DNA from: Halichondria panicea
Taxonomy: Eukaryota; Porifera; Demospongiae; Suberitida; Halichondriidae
DNA length: 64,000 bases
Direction: 5' to 3'
Assembly: GCF_963675165.1 (NCBI RefSeq)
Contig: NC_087385.1
Span: 1,488,501 to 1,552,500, forward strand
Under the pieces are notes generated by a model that was given only the letters and a program-made list of their open reading frames with translations, had not been told where the DNA came from and made no database searches. Shown one piece after another: positions 1 through 13,800 of this stretch (the first letter of the stretch is position 1; each line of letters starts with the position of its first letter). The translations under genes and the position numbers were made by a program.

Positions 1-3000
1 ACCAGGTTCTGATTGGGGGCCGAGTAAGTTATATCTGCGTTAACCCCTATGTCACTGTCCGTGGCTGTCACCGTAGCGATAAGTGGACCAGGGGGCGTGT
101 TCTCAACCAAAGAGGATTCATACAGAGATGTCGCAAACACAGGGCTATTGTCGTTGACGTCCTGTATAGGAGAGGAGGAGCCACTATAAACATGGTGAGG
201 CATACACATGGACATAGACAGTCACACGACACACTAGCTTATAGTTATAACCATGCAGTACATTGCTTGTATCAATTGTAAAAGGAGCGTTAAGTTCACC
301 AGAAACAAATTACATCACTTTCATTGTCTTCATTCTTTAATTTACTTGTAGTTAGCTTTTACCATGGGGTACTCAAACTTATAGCTGGTAAAATCCGTTA
401 TCTTTACGGCTATAACTGAAATGGACATTGAGAGCATACAAATACTGCCAGTACTTACACCAATGACAATGGTGATATCTGTCTCCCCGATGAGAGCCGG
501 GAATCCTCTGTCAGTAGCAAACATTCTGAAGTTGTAAGAGCTCCTCGTCTCTCTGTCCGGTGTGTGACTGAGAGTGAGCTCAGCCACAAAGGCCTGCACT
601 ATATTGAGAGAGAAGAGTCCTTGAGTGTCAGCTGACAGGGAGAAGGCCACCTGTCCGTTAGCGCCAATGTCAGCATCAGACACCTGCAACCAAGGGGGAG
701 GGGCTATGAGATATATACGTAGCACACAGGTATGAAATTATTACCTACAAGCTGATTCTATTATTTGCAACCACAGCGTACGCTGAAACCTTTCATGTAA
801 GGTTACGTACATATAACAGATACCATAGCTTTGGGGGATGGACGCATGTACAATGTACTAGACATACGTAGCTAACCAGTGTTTAATATATTCATGCTAA
901 GCTCCTGAAAAATGAGACCGAGAATCGTGTATTTTTGAAGCTCAAATGAATTGTGTATTAAGACTCTCTACAGGTTATGCCATCTAGAGAATACCCCCTC
1001 CTCATGCAATCACATACAGTGAAGCTCGCTATGACGAAGGGGGTGGTGGTGTCTTCAGGCAGTACAAAGGTGACGTTCGGGCTAGCAAACATGGGGGTGT
1101 TGTCGTTGACCTCTGACACGGTCACTGTGAGGGGTATAGATGCACTGAGTGGAGCTAGAGATCGATCCATGGCGGTCAGAGTCAGTTGGTAACTGTCCAT
1201 CTCCTCTCTGTCCAGTGGTACTCTATTGAGCACCCTCCCCCGCGTGACAACAGGGGGTTGGGCCTCCAGGGAGGTGGAGTACATCACACTAGCAGTGCTC
1301 ACGTAAAACCTAGTCATAGAACGTATGCATGGATTACACATCAACTCAAGTGAACATTATACAGAAGACGTACAGCGAAGTATTACAGCATTGACATCAA
1401 AGCCACGTACATTGTAGAAAACTAAAGTTTTACTGCAGCATACTTTGCAAGATTTGTGGGATATAAAGCTTGAGCTACTAGAGCTTGGAATCTAATGCAC
1501 GCATATGCACTTCCAGAAATGCTGCACGTATGGATAAAATTATCGTACAATTAAGCTACACAACTAAAATCAGAAAATTAGACGTTCTAAATTGCCTTTC
1601 CAGCTACCTGTCAGCAAAGTCACCCTGCAGTGTGAACATCATTTCAGCTGAGGAGCCCTGGTCGCTATCAGAGACGGTGAACTCTCCAATGGGAGTGTTA
1701 GCGTCTCTATTCTCGGGGATAGTGAAACTGAGGACAGTGTCGATAAAGATAGGTGGGTTGTCGTTTATATCCTCCACCGTGATAGCCAGTATAGTGGTGT
1801 CAGTCAGAGGGGGACTGCCTGAGTCTGCCACCGTCACCTGCAAGGAGAGGCAGTTAGGAACGCGCTACTGTCACTCAAAATTGTAGAGTAGTAGAAATGT
1901 AACTCAAGAGGCAGCAAGTAATGAGCTATACAGTCAGTCCACGTCAGACTTCTTCAATTTATACAGTTGAGAGCCACCAACTGATGGAGATAGCTACGTA
2001 TTATGCAATGAATCAGACTTATTCAATTGCAAAAAGGTGCATCAACAATTAAAGGGCTGTACATCAATGGTTACATTATCCATTGCCTAGTGTTTCAAGA
2101 CCTATGTAACTTCTTACACAGAAACCCAGCTAGTACAAAAGCTTACGGATATCTCATAGTAATGGTAGCCATCTTGGACTGCCTCTCTCTCCAGATTCAC
2201 GTTGACAGTCACCACGGCTGAAGAGGTATCGATGCGAAAAAAAGTGTCGCTAATGGTCACCCGCATCCCATCCTGGGTACGCAGTCCTGTTACCGTGGTG
2301 ATACTGTATGTCAACATTGAGTTGGCACCCTATATAATAAAACGAAGGATTATAAAACAAGGATTGAACTTTTTTTTTATCTCTCCTAATACTGTACAGC
2401 GGAAATGGTCGTGGACTTCACGGATTGCACCAAGGCACAGAAATTTCAATTGTGAATTGTACTGGTGTTAAATGTGACAAAGATGGGGCTCTTGCTCGCT
2501 GCGAAAATGTTTAACCCTCGCGCAAACATGTTGATCTACAGAATGCTGACCTGGTCATAGTCCACAGCCCTGAGGGCATTGGACAGTGTGTCCCCAACTA
2601 CAGCGTCCTCTGAGATCACAGCAGTGTAGTGACTACTCAGGAACTCGGGAGGCTCGTTCACGTCGCCAATGGTAACCACAACAGTTGCAGACCCTGCCCC
2701 CAGGGATACCGACTCATGTCCACTCTCGTGAGCCAAAACTTGAACAAAATATCGCGAGTGAGTCTCTCTATCCACGGTACCGCGAACTGTGAGGACTCCA
2801 TTCGATTGGCCAATGCTGAACGTGACGTCAGGGGCAGTGGGAATGACTGTACGTACAGGAAGAAATGTATAAAACTGGTACATATACAATATCTATGGCT
2901 GTTTCACACCTGTTCCAACACTGTATACAATGGGTGTTGCAGGTGCTGCAGTGTCAGTGGCTGTCACGGTTACCACAGTTGCTGGACTCTACATAACACA

Positions 3001-4632
3001 GAAAACACCATATCCATATATAAAACACTGCACTATCTGTCCCTCTTGGCTTGTATCCATCCTCTTTACCAGGCTCTCTTTACCCACTTATAGATCTACT
3101 CATTTTGTCTTTAAACACTCTTTACCAAAATGGATAGAATCTGTGAGGATGAGTGTGTCTTTACCTGACTGGTGAACTCCAGGATCTCAGCAGTGTAGAC
3201 CGTCTGGCTGAAGGTGGGAGGTACGGGAGCAACATGAACAGTCACCACTGCCGAGTCAATCAAGGGAGGAACTCCAAAGTCCTGAGAGTGGGTCAATTTA
3301 TGCATTCATTTGGCAAATAAGTAGCAAGGCTTGTGCAAGTTGATTACGCGCATTTATCGATGTACTTACAGTTGCCGTGACTCTGATTTGATACGAGGTC
3401 TGTAAGTCCAAGCTCTGTGCCAGCACTAGGTCTCCAGTGAACTCGTTTAGAGTAAATGTGTTCTGTCCTGTTGGAGCTAGTTGCTGCATGCTGTATACCA
3501 CTAGACCGTTGTTACTCAAGTCGTGATCAACAGCATTCAGGGTGGTTATTACATCACCCACATTTGTAGTCTGTAAAGGAACATAGAATAAAGGAACATA
3601 GAATCTCTATTTAGAATAGTGTTTCAGCATACCAATATGGACGGTCATGCAAGTCATGTGGTACAATATCATACTTCTTATAGGTTATATAGATCTATAT
3701 ATATATTCATAGTTCTTACCTCACTAGCTGCAGTGTCAAGTGTAGCATCACTGAATTGGGGAGCATCGTTGATATCCAGCACCTCCACATTCACAAACAG
3801 GTAAGCCTATATTGGAGAACACTTGATAATTGTATATGCCTGCATCATTATGTTGAGAGAGTGTTGGGGATCTCCCCTAGACGGTGCATGTACATGTAGT
3901 TGGTATAATTTGCACTGCATGACCCTTTAAACTTTCAAGTGATACATTAAAGAGCAAGCAACTATCTCACCCGGTTTGCTTCAGCTGAGCCTGAGGAGTT
4001 GTAGTATGCAAACACCTCAGCTAGTAGCATGACAGGAGTTTTGTCAACAATAGCCAATCTCTCGGGTCCATTGGGTCCAACAGTCAGCTGCCCGGTCTGT
4101 GGATTCATCACAAACACCCCCAGGTCATTTGAGGACAGGTCCACTCCGTACACGACTGTCTCTCCTCCGAGACCCCTCGCTTTAGTCGCTATCACCTCAT
4201 CTCCTGCAGGGGTAGGTAGGGATGTGTTAAGGCATCTGTATATATATATAGCTAAGCTGGAAATCGTTTTGTATAATGTCTAGTAACATTGATAGAACTG
4301 TATGCAATTATATATTTGCATGACTTGCATGTCGCCTGCATGCATGTAAGATCTCTAGCTAGCGCTGACTTCACTAGACTCTGTTTGTACCAATTTGAGG
4401 TCTTTCGCTGATGCCAATGCTGACTGTGTTGCTGGAAAGAAGTGGCTCAAACTGGGGAACAACTGAGGGCATACAGAAAACATCCACAATGTAATTAGAC
4501 AATGTATGTAGACCTAGTCTTAGTACATGTATATTGTTTTAACTTGCAGACCAAAATCTAACTGTGAAACTTACATTGAGCATTGATTGCTGCAGCTGTC
4601 AGCAATAAAAGTAGGCCTACAGTAGAGCTCAT
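1..4632 (-). CDS. Cadherin-repeat receptor, N-terminal part (cut by window edge)
   Basis: An adhesion-type receptor built of extracellular cadherin (EC) repeats. Inferred exons (minus strand, from the start): 4575-4632, 4391-4462, 3971-4203, 3720-3806, 3370-3570, 3165-3281, 2910-2988, 2551-2846, 2147-2329, 1608-1837, 1018-1309, 459-683, and 161 to beyond base 1. All junctions keep frame. Exon 1 encodes a signal peptide (MSSTVGLLLLLTAAAINAQ). Calcium-binding linkers are visible as DINDAP (exon 4), GDVNEPP (exon 8), DINDNPP (exon 10), EVNDNTP (exon 11) and DVNDNSP (exon 13), with LDRE/VDRE motifs between them; the linker in exon 6 is degenerate. At least six EC repeats are present. Membrane and cytoplasmic parts lie outside the window, so the subfamily cannot be named. 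It is head-to-head with the plus-strand cadherin. Confidence 0.9.
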
Positions 4633-4862
4633 GTTTCCAGTGTCTCACAAACAGAGCCGTGCTTCTCCAAAGTTGTGTACTGCTACTGATGCAAGTGGGT
4701 GCCGCCCCCTTTTCAAAATGTCCTGTGTAGGTACGCCCACCTTTTGCTCCATTACGCTGACCCCACCCAAGTTTTTGCAACAAGTGTATAGCTAGCTAGC
4801 TGTAGCTTTTATCTTAGAAGCTTAGATAGAGTGTTGCATAGAGTGTTACTGTTAGCAGAGTT
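4633..4862. promoter_or_regulatory. Bidirectional promoter region of the cadherin pair
   Basis: Only 230 bases separate the two cadherin start codons (4632 on minus, 4863 on plus), so the promoters and both 5' leaders must lie here unless upstream non-coding exons exist. No clear TATA box is seen. The half nearest the minus gene holds C-rich boxes (4693-4702 and 4729-4770, CACCC-like). The half nearest the plus gene is AT-rich with TCTTAGAAGCTTAGA and GATA-like words. The role is inferred from position only. Confidence 0.6.
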
Positions 4863-7800
4863 ATGGAGAGGAGTGCAAGTATCGCTGTGCTCGTTTTGCT
4901 GGCGTGTCTGGCAACTTGTAGTTTTGCGCAGGCACCGCCAGGTAAGGGGGGAGGGGCTGGTAGCTGCAGCTTTTTGTGGTTTTTAGCTGCCCATAACTAG
5001 ACATGTCACCATGTACGTGACAATGGCCTCAGGGAATATTAGTATGCCCCCTCAGTACACTTTGGATACTACAATAGTCTTTTTGGCTTCTAGATGCCAT
5101 AGACCAACATGTATCTGTAAGAATGATGTATCTGTAAGAATGCCTACAGGCAGCATCCTAATTGATCAACACCTGCTGTGTTGAAACTTCTTGCTCTTTC
5201 TTGCAGTTTTCACAAATCCTTCCCAGAGACAGGGCTATATCGAGGAGAATGTGGGAGGTTAGTTTATCTCCATTTTGTTATGACATCATATTCACTTGCA
5301 CGTTTTTGTTCACAGCGGATGCTCTTGTACGATCTTTCGTATCATCTGATGCCGGACCTATCGACCTTTCAGTCACTGATCCAGATGGTGGTGGTTTCGA
5401 ATACTCCATTACTCCTGCTGGTGGCAAGTTTGGTATCAATGGAGATTCAAAGCTGGTGGTTATGTCTTCTCTGGACAGAGAGGTAGGTTGCTGTTAGTGT
5501 GCGGTAATGTAGTATCAAACTAGATGCTGTTGTTAGTGTGCGGTAATGTAGTATCCAGCTAGATGCTGCTGTTAGTGTGCGGTAATGTAGTATCCAGCTA
5601 GATGCTGCTATTAGTGTTTGTAGCTGATACTTGTGTAAAGTATTCGCTGTGTGCTGCATGTGTGATGTTTTATAGGCTGTGCCTGTGCATGGATGCAATC
5701 TTGTAACCAGGGCCTTGTGTATAGTAAATGTACATGTATTAATGACTACCGTTATTATTTTCGAGACACTTAAATTTATAGAATGGTCTCTACTAGCATT
5801 TTGTTGATCATTGGTTGGCTGCTTACCGGAAACATTCCCAGCCTGCGCCTTCAATCTTTGCACGTAGCAGAACAATTTTCGTGGAGGATTGCTAACACAC
5901 AATAATAGTGAAATGTTCGCACTATACGGTATATATGTAGTGAAAGCATAATTTCCAGCTCTGGCTTTCAATATAAATTCAAAATAAACATTTCATCTTA
6001 AAATGTTCGTTGTGTCCTGTGCAAGTATTCCTATGTCATGTATGAACACCTGTCTAGGGTTAATAGGCATTTTGCTATGGACATTGATTGCACTATATTG
6101 AATAGTAGAAAAGTTTGCCAAAGAATCACCTTATTTGTCATCTCATCCTGTTGACCGTTCATGCAGCCATGAATACACACCTCTGCATTTTTGGAGTCTA
6201 TAGCTAATGAATATTGCTCTGTTGTTCTGATGAGAACTTCACAAGCATGTTATTGCCATGGCACCATTGACAAACAATAGAGACACGACTGACAGTTTTT
6301 AATTGGGGTGTAATTTAACAACATGCATCATTTAAACTTCTTTTTTTCTCCACTCAGAATACTGATGAACAAACTATCACGCTGATGGTTCAGTTGATGT
6401 ACTCTGGTCAAGTGTCAACTGTGAGTTGTTTATGCTCCCTATCTATATCTGTACAGTTCTTCAAAACACTCCGTGAAGCTTCCTCCACATTGATAAAGCT
6501 TCAGTTTGCCATCCAGTCTATCTGATAACTCATTTGTCTTCTATTCTAGTCCAGCATCGTGATCGTGGTGACTGTGCTTGATGTCAATGACAACGAACCA
6601 GTCTACACTCCGGGTATCGTAAATCCTATCAATGAGGTATGTAAAATTAGTTTACTTAGAACAACATCGTTAGTCTTTTTGATAATTATGTGTTAACCTT
6701 AGGTAGCTACTTCCCATTAGTTAAAACAGCCTCTGGGCAGCTCTATTTTGAAGCTACAACTGTACATACCAGGAATACTCTGTACACGTACTGACAACTA
6801 TAGTATACTCATGCAAATGTTGTCTCTACATGTGTGCAGTATGCTCTACTTGTTGGCTTCACCATCACTCTATTGGACGTCACCGATTTAGATGAGGGAA
6901 CTAACGGTCAACTCACCTACGAAGTTGTCACACCTGTAAGAGACAAACAAACACATCATGCATTAATTATTAACATACTTTGTCATGCACTCTCTCCCTA
7001 CCTATAGGCTGATCTGGTCGGTGTGAATCCTTTTGGGAGAGTATTTCTGCGAGCTCCCGTTGGTAGTGTCGATCGAGACACTAACATTGCTATCACAGTT
7101 CGTGTTTCAGTGAGTCTTCGTTTCTTGCATGCTTGTTTCTCGAACTGGAACCATCCATTTGGAATGTATTTACCCCTTACTTTTAGGATGGAGGAGACCC
7201 AGCAAGGCAAATCAGCATTTCTTTAACCCTCACGGTGTTGAATTCTCTAGAGCTGCCTCCACAATTCTCACTAAACGAATACATTGCAAATATCGACGAG
7301 GCGACCTATTCAACACCGGTACGTATAATTATACACGTAACTATAATTTCATCATGTACGTACTACATAATTATTTAGGTACTGACTTTATAACTGTTTT
7401 TGCTTATCACAGGTTGATATTATTACTGTCATGGCAACACGACACAGCTTCGGCGCTAGTGGAACCAACCCTATCCGCTACGCATCTATTGATACTCGTA
7501 AGATCAGTTACTGTAACTATCACATGATCCAAGGGAATCAACTATAATGTTTCTTGAAAGTGTGTGTGTACGTACATGCATGCATGTATGCGTGTTGCAA
7601 TTATCGTTATAATTAGCTATAATGTGCATGGATTGCTTTTGCAGCTACCGGCTTTGATATTAACAGAGTGTCTGGAAGAGTCACATTTCAGGGTACCTTG
7701 GATCGAGAAACGCAGCCAATAATATACCTGACCGTGACAGCAATAGAAGTGAGCGCAGACGACGAGACGGTGCAAGCCAGTCTTACAGGATACTCCCGTG

Positions 7801-10800
7801 TCCAAGTGGCACTCGGAGATATAAACGATAACAACCCAATTTTTTTCAACTATGTTGGTTTGTCAGGTACTCAGGATAATCCATACCGAGCCGTTGTGTC
7901 TGAGGCAGTTGCCCTGGGGCACATTGTAGTAAGCGATGCAGAAGCTTTTGATCCTGATGAGGTAAGAATTCACATTCGGCTCTGCAACACATACGTATCG
8001 AATAATTTTGTACTCACCCAGCTGTCTCAAATAAATGCCTGCTACATATTATGTGCGCATTAATTAAGTGCCCTGTTTTTAGATTATAGTTAGTGGCTCA
8101 ATAGATGGCATGGCCACGTTGTTATGTGTTGAAGCATATCTGTGCACAGAGAGCTGTGTTGTTGTTTGCTCTGCAGGGGTCAAACAGTGAGTTTACCTAT
8201 TCAATAATGGAAACTGGTGTGGAATTGCCATTCGCAATCGACTCTAACACAGGAATCATCACCACGGATACATTACTCGACTACGAGGGGACTCAAACAT
8301 ACACATTCACAGTAAGCTATAGGGACAATATATAAGTGTACATGTACAATAGCATGGTAGGGAGACGATCGATACTAACTTGTACCTTCTCTATCAGATT
8401 CTAGCCACGGAGACGGTAGATGGTAACCACGTTGGCTCGGCAACTGTCATTGTAGACATTACAAATGTCAACGACAATTCCCCAGTCTTCCCGGCCTCAT
8501 TTTATCTGCTCGAGGTCAACGAGGGACCACCCTCTCAGGATCCTCTCACGGCTACAGCCACTGTGAATACAGCTATGATTACCACCACTGCTATCGCTGT
8601 AAGTCAGTACGGTAGCTAGGCTACATACATATGTTGGGGTATATTGTTTAATACCCTCATATTTGCCCACCCCAACATCATTTCTAATACTTACAAAGCC
8701 TTTTTCAAAACTGACAGATGCCTCTACTAAATTACCCTACATATGTAACTAAATAATAGTTAGACACTGTTTTGGAGGTGTCTATGGGATTTAGAAGGCT
8801 GAGGGCTTCTAAATCACATGGACACCAACAAAACAGTGTCTAACTCACTAGTGCGCATGCGCAAACCTTGCCCTCGAGGCTTAACTACAATACAATTACT
8901 TGACAATAGAATACTAGGTATACTAGGTATACTAAGTCCCATAGTATACTGCTCTGAGGCACTTTTCCCATGTACTTCCCATGTACTTCCCATGTACTTC
9001 CCATGTAGATCTTATCAACTAGTGTCTAATGTACACTTATTACTTATTATGGCTATATGCCAACTTTGTCTTTTTCTTTCCACAGGCGATTGACAATGAT
9101 CGTGATAACTTTGGTGAAGTCACGTACGCTCTGGTCTCAGCTGATGGCACTAATTTGTGAGTTGTTTATCTTACAGTACCAGCTAGTTTGCATAATTTTT
9201 TTATAGCCAGTGAATACTGCATGCCATCTTCAATCATTCCGTCTATTAACTGTTTGCTATACGTACTCTTGAATGGTATAAGTGTCTACAATGCAATATT
9301 CTGATGTCTCCCCCCCACATCACATGCATATTTGCTGGACATATGTATAAATATGGAGTTCTCCCCGCCCCTCCCAGTTTTTCTGTGAGTCAAACAATCG
9401 GTGAGATCTTTGTCACGGCTGAGCTGGACCGAGAGATGAGGGACGCATACCACCTGACTCTAGTTGCTACTGACGACGGGGGCCTGAGTGCCACTACACT
9501 GATCGTTATCACCGTACTGGATGTCAATGATAATACGCCAACCTTCCGCCCTGCTGTGTTCACTCTTGTGCTTATTGAGTCCATTGACTATTCAAGTGCT
9601 CTCACTGTGTTTGTAAGTGATAGACCTAACGGTTGATGGAGTAACCAAGTAAACTTATGGTGTGCATGATGTACATACATCCATGTAGAGTCTGTGAAGT
9701 AATGCATGTAGATATAATTTACCACCTCAGCTGCCATGACTAGAAGCAAATTCAATCAGTTTCCTTATCTCACTTTTCCCTTACCTTCACAGGCTACTGA
9801 TGGTGACCAGCCTGGCACAGTCAACTCCATGCTCTCTTACTCTATATCTCCCACCACCAACTTTGGTATCCAATCATCAACTGGTGTCATCAATGCGTTC
9901 GAGTTGGATTGTGAGACAGCCATGACTCACACCCTCATTGTCACGGCAACGGACGCTGGGACTTCGCCTTTGACAGGTTCTGCTACCATTAATGTCAGGC
10001 TACAGGTTAGTCACTATGTGCATGTACCTACATACAATATGGACATTTGTTAGCTTTCAGGGAGTTCAGTCACATATGTACGTGTACATGTACATTGTAC
10101 ATGTATATTATACGCTTAGGTCACGCGGTTGCTTTGTGGCTAATTTGTGTATACATTAATAAAATAATTATGAAGCCTAAATTATATATTATTATATATT
10201 ATAATGCTACAGTGTCGGAACGAACTTGGACCAGTATTCAATAGTGCGCCATATTCAGCTACAATCTCCGAGTCCCTCGCCATAGGACAACCCATAGGAG
10301 CGACAGCCATGGCAACAGACCCTGAGGGCCACTCGGTATTTTATGCCATATCTCCCGCTCTCCCAGATGGAGCATTCTTCAACATTGACGAGACGTCAGG
10401 TGTGATAAGCCTGGCTCTTGCAGTCGACCGCGACCCTCCCAGCTCTCAGGAACAACTCATGATTGAGGTACAAATGGGAAATTACAATATCAGTTCTTGT
10501 ACATTCGACGTACCTTAAGAGACGCACGTAACCTGCATGCACATGTCAGTAGGAGCTTCCTAGGCACTCCACATAATTATTATTATATAGTATACAGGCC
10601 AATTCAGGGTGTCATACAGGATTTTGAAGTAGAGGGGGGAAATTAGAACATTTTGCTAAAAAAACCGGTCAACTGTTATTTCAATACCCTGTTAGTATGT
10701 AAAATTTCCCCAACTATACTTGAATGCAAATTTTGGGGGGGGGTATCCCTCCTTTCTCCCCCCCTGTATGACACCCTGCAACTTAACAGTAGCTCAATAA

Positions 10801-13800
10801 TAATTATAGGTACATGTATAGTTTATAGTACACGTTTATTTGTTTACTCCTCTACAGATATATGCACGGGATGATGCAGAGCCTCCTCAAACTGCCTCCA
10901 CCACTGTCACCATCATCGTGGATAATTCCAACGACAACACTCCGATAATTACCAACCCCCCAGGTGTGTGTGCTGTGTGTGGTGTGTGTGGTGTGTACTA
11001 CTGTAACAGTACACAAGTAATACCAGCGAAGCTTGTCATAACGAGATCACCCTTGTCTTGGGAAGACTAGCTAACAGCCAATATAGTGATTGAAATAAAG
11101 ATGTGGCCTGCTACATGTACAGCTTGGTTCAACCCGTGCTATGGAATGAAATACGGGGCCCATGTAATAATAACAATTACGTATTCTTGAAGGTAATCTG
11201 CTTATAGGGTGATCATAATACGAATTCTTATGCTTAGATAAACGTCAACAAATTGGATTCAGTAACAAAATACATACATGTACAATGTAGAACCTCGATC
11301 CTGCATGAATCTGAATGCATAACTTAGCGATAACCATTGTTGCATCCCCCCTGTAGCACGAGACCCTATTGTGCTATCAATCCTCGAGGCTGATGGACCA
11401 GGGGTTTTCCCCTATGCTCTCTTCACTGTTGACGCAAGTGACTTGGACACTGCCGCTGGTGACTCCATCACCTTCTCTCTGACCGGCTCCACTGTAAGTA
11501 CAACTTCATATTCATGTATTAAGTTAGTATATATACAGGACATATATAATTATGTATTTAGAGTAAAATAATTTATGACCAGTACTACATTCTCTGTATG
11601 TCTTGGAGTTGCAATCGTAATTGGCTGCTAGAGATCTGTTCCATTATACTGATACGATGTCAGTACTGCATTTTCAATGCTCTGTTTTCTTGGTCTCTAC
11701 AGCACTTCTCAATTAACCAGGATGGTATTGTATCACATGCCACGGCGTTGGACCGTGAAACAAGTGCCACTGAGCAGTTCACCATATCAGCTTGTGACAG
11801 CGGAGCTATAGCTATGTGCGAGTAAGTTGATCACATGACTTGTATTGCCACCGCTACCATTTTATTGTCATACTTGCAGCACTGTTGATATGACAATCAA
11901 CGTTTTGGACTACAACGACAATGCACCCGTTTTTATTGGGGAACCTTATACTGCAACCGTCACTGAGGTGCGTAACATAATCTTTGTTTCCTCCATGTTT
12001 AATGGGAAGTATTTATGCAGTATATAGCCTCTCATTTTATTGTCTTGTTGAGTAGCACGTACGCGTGATGTTTTGATTATTGTTTGACAGTGTGATGCCA
12101 GGGCTCGAACGTCAGTGGTCCAAGTGACGGCTGTCGATAACATGGACATTGGACCAAATCGGGACATAGACTACCAGGTTTGAGTTACTATAATAGCAGT
12201 TAAAGGGAGGGTTGCGGTTACATCAATCAATTCTCGTACATTGTTGGCTACCGTATTCTCCTCCTGTTTAAGGTGCCACTAAAAATGGTTTGGTACATGT
12301 ACCTGTCGGACTAAATGTATGTACACACACAAATACCCGAAATAGCCTTTACGATAGAGTGGCATCTTAAATAGAAGGTGAATACGGTATATCATGTATT
12401 GTATGTGTTGTTTGCATGAGACAGACTGAATGACCATCAATCTTACTTCTACAGCTGGTGTCAGGCAGTGGGTTCACTGTGGACCGGTCGACTGGGGTGG
12501 TGTACACGGAGGGGAACAGCTTTGACTTTGAGAGTGGGATGACCTCTTTCTCAGTGACAATCAGAGCCACTGACAACCCCTCTGGATCACCGCAGCTGCA
12601 GGTACGAGGCCCTACCCCTGTGTATACATAGTCATGCAGTCACTTTGTGCATAATCCGGTAGTTGTATGGGGACATGTGTACGTCACGTAGTTCTGCCAG
12701 TCAGTGTTTACATATGAGGTTAATATTTTCACAATTACTACGAAGACCCTCATTGTGATTATATACTCTAGTTAGTACGTGTCCGAGTTTTGGTTGCTGA
12801 ACTTTCTACTAAATGAGGATGTGTCTAAATCCGCTAATCTCACTATAAGAAGTGATGTATGTATACAAGTATAATTATTACATAACAAATGCTCTGAATT
12901 CCTGATCACTCTTATACACATGTACCTGCATGTAGGACGAGACCACGCTCACTGTGACTCTAACCGACTGCAATGACAACGCTCCTATGTTTAGTAGCGA
13001 TGGCCGCTACACTGTTACCGTGGCAGACGGCTCTATGCCAGCTGCCAACCCTATCTTCACAGGCATATTGGTTAATGATCTGGACACTACTGGTACATTT
13101 CAAACTGTAACGTACGCCATTGATGGTGGACCGGCTCAAACTAATAACTGGATTGACATTGACCCCTCTACGGTAAGAGGATGACTGTACATGGGTAGTT
13201 ACATGTCACTTTTAAAATGGTGTGTTGTTACACTATAATTACAGTAAGCAGATGTGAAACTAGCATCTCTCTTAGTTATTCTTTGTGCTTCCTATAACTG
13301 CATGTATACTGTATGATTAGTGAAAACAGAAAACAATAGTCTTTTTTTGTTTGTCTGAGAATTTTTCCTAGAATGGTTTCTTTACGCTTGCTTATTTCAT
13401 GTATGTTACCCCCCCCCCCCCCCCACCCTCCATCATTCCAGGGTCATCTAAACATCATACCTGGGCAGACGATTAACAGAGAGGACAGTGCTCTCCAAAT
13501 AGACAGCAATGGGAATGGAATCATGGTGTTCAGCATCATTGCTACCAACACTGCTCCAGGACCTTTCAGCACCATGCTCTCAGACTCAGCTGTGGTAAGA
13601 GACTTCAGCATTTGAGAAAAACCACTACGCACAATGTACATGCATGTACACATGCATTGTACTTGTGAAGCTCAATTTTGAGGGAAAGCTGTCTAAATTG
13701 TGGAGCTGCAATGTATTGTCCTTTGTTCAGCGTACAATATTATTATTATCCCCACTCTATTGTGACGCACACACACACACACACACACACACAGATCACC

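Noticed and set aside
5447-5971. 174-codon minus-strand ORF
   Set aside because: It runs through the 39-bp tandem repeat and the following intron and overlaps a cadherin exon antisense; no domain is recognisable.
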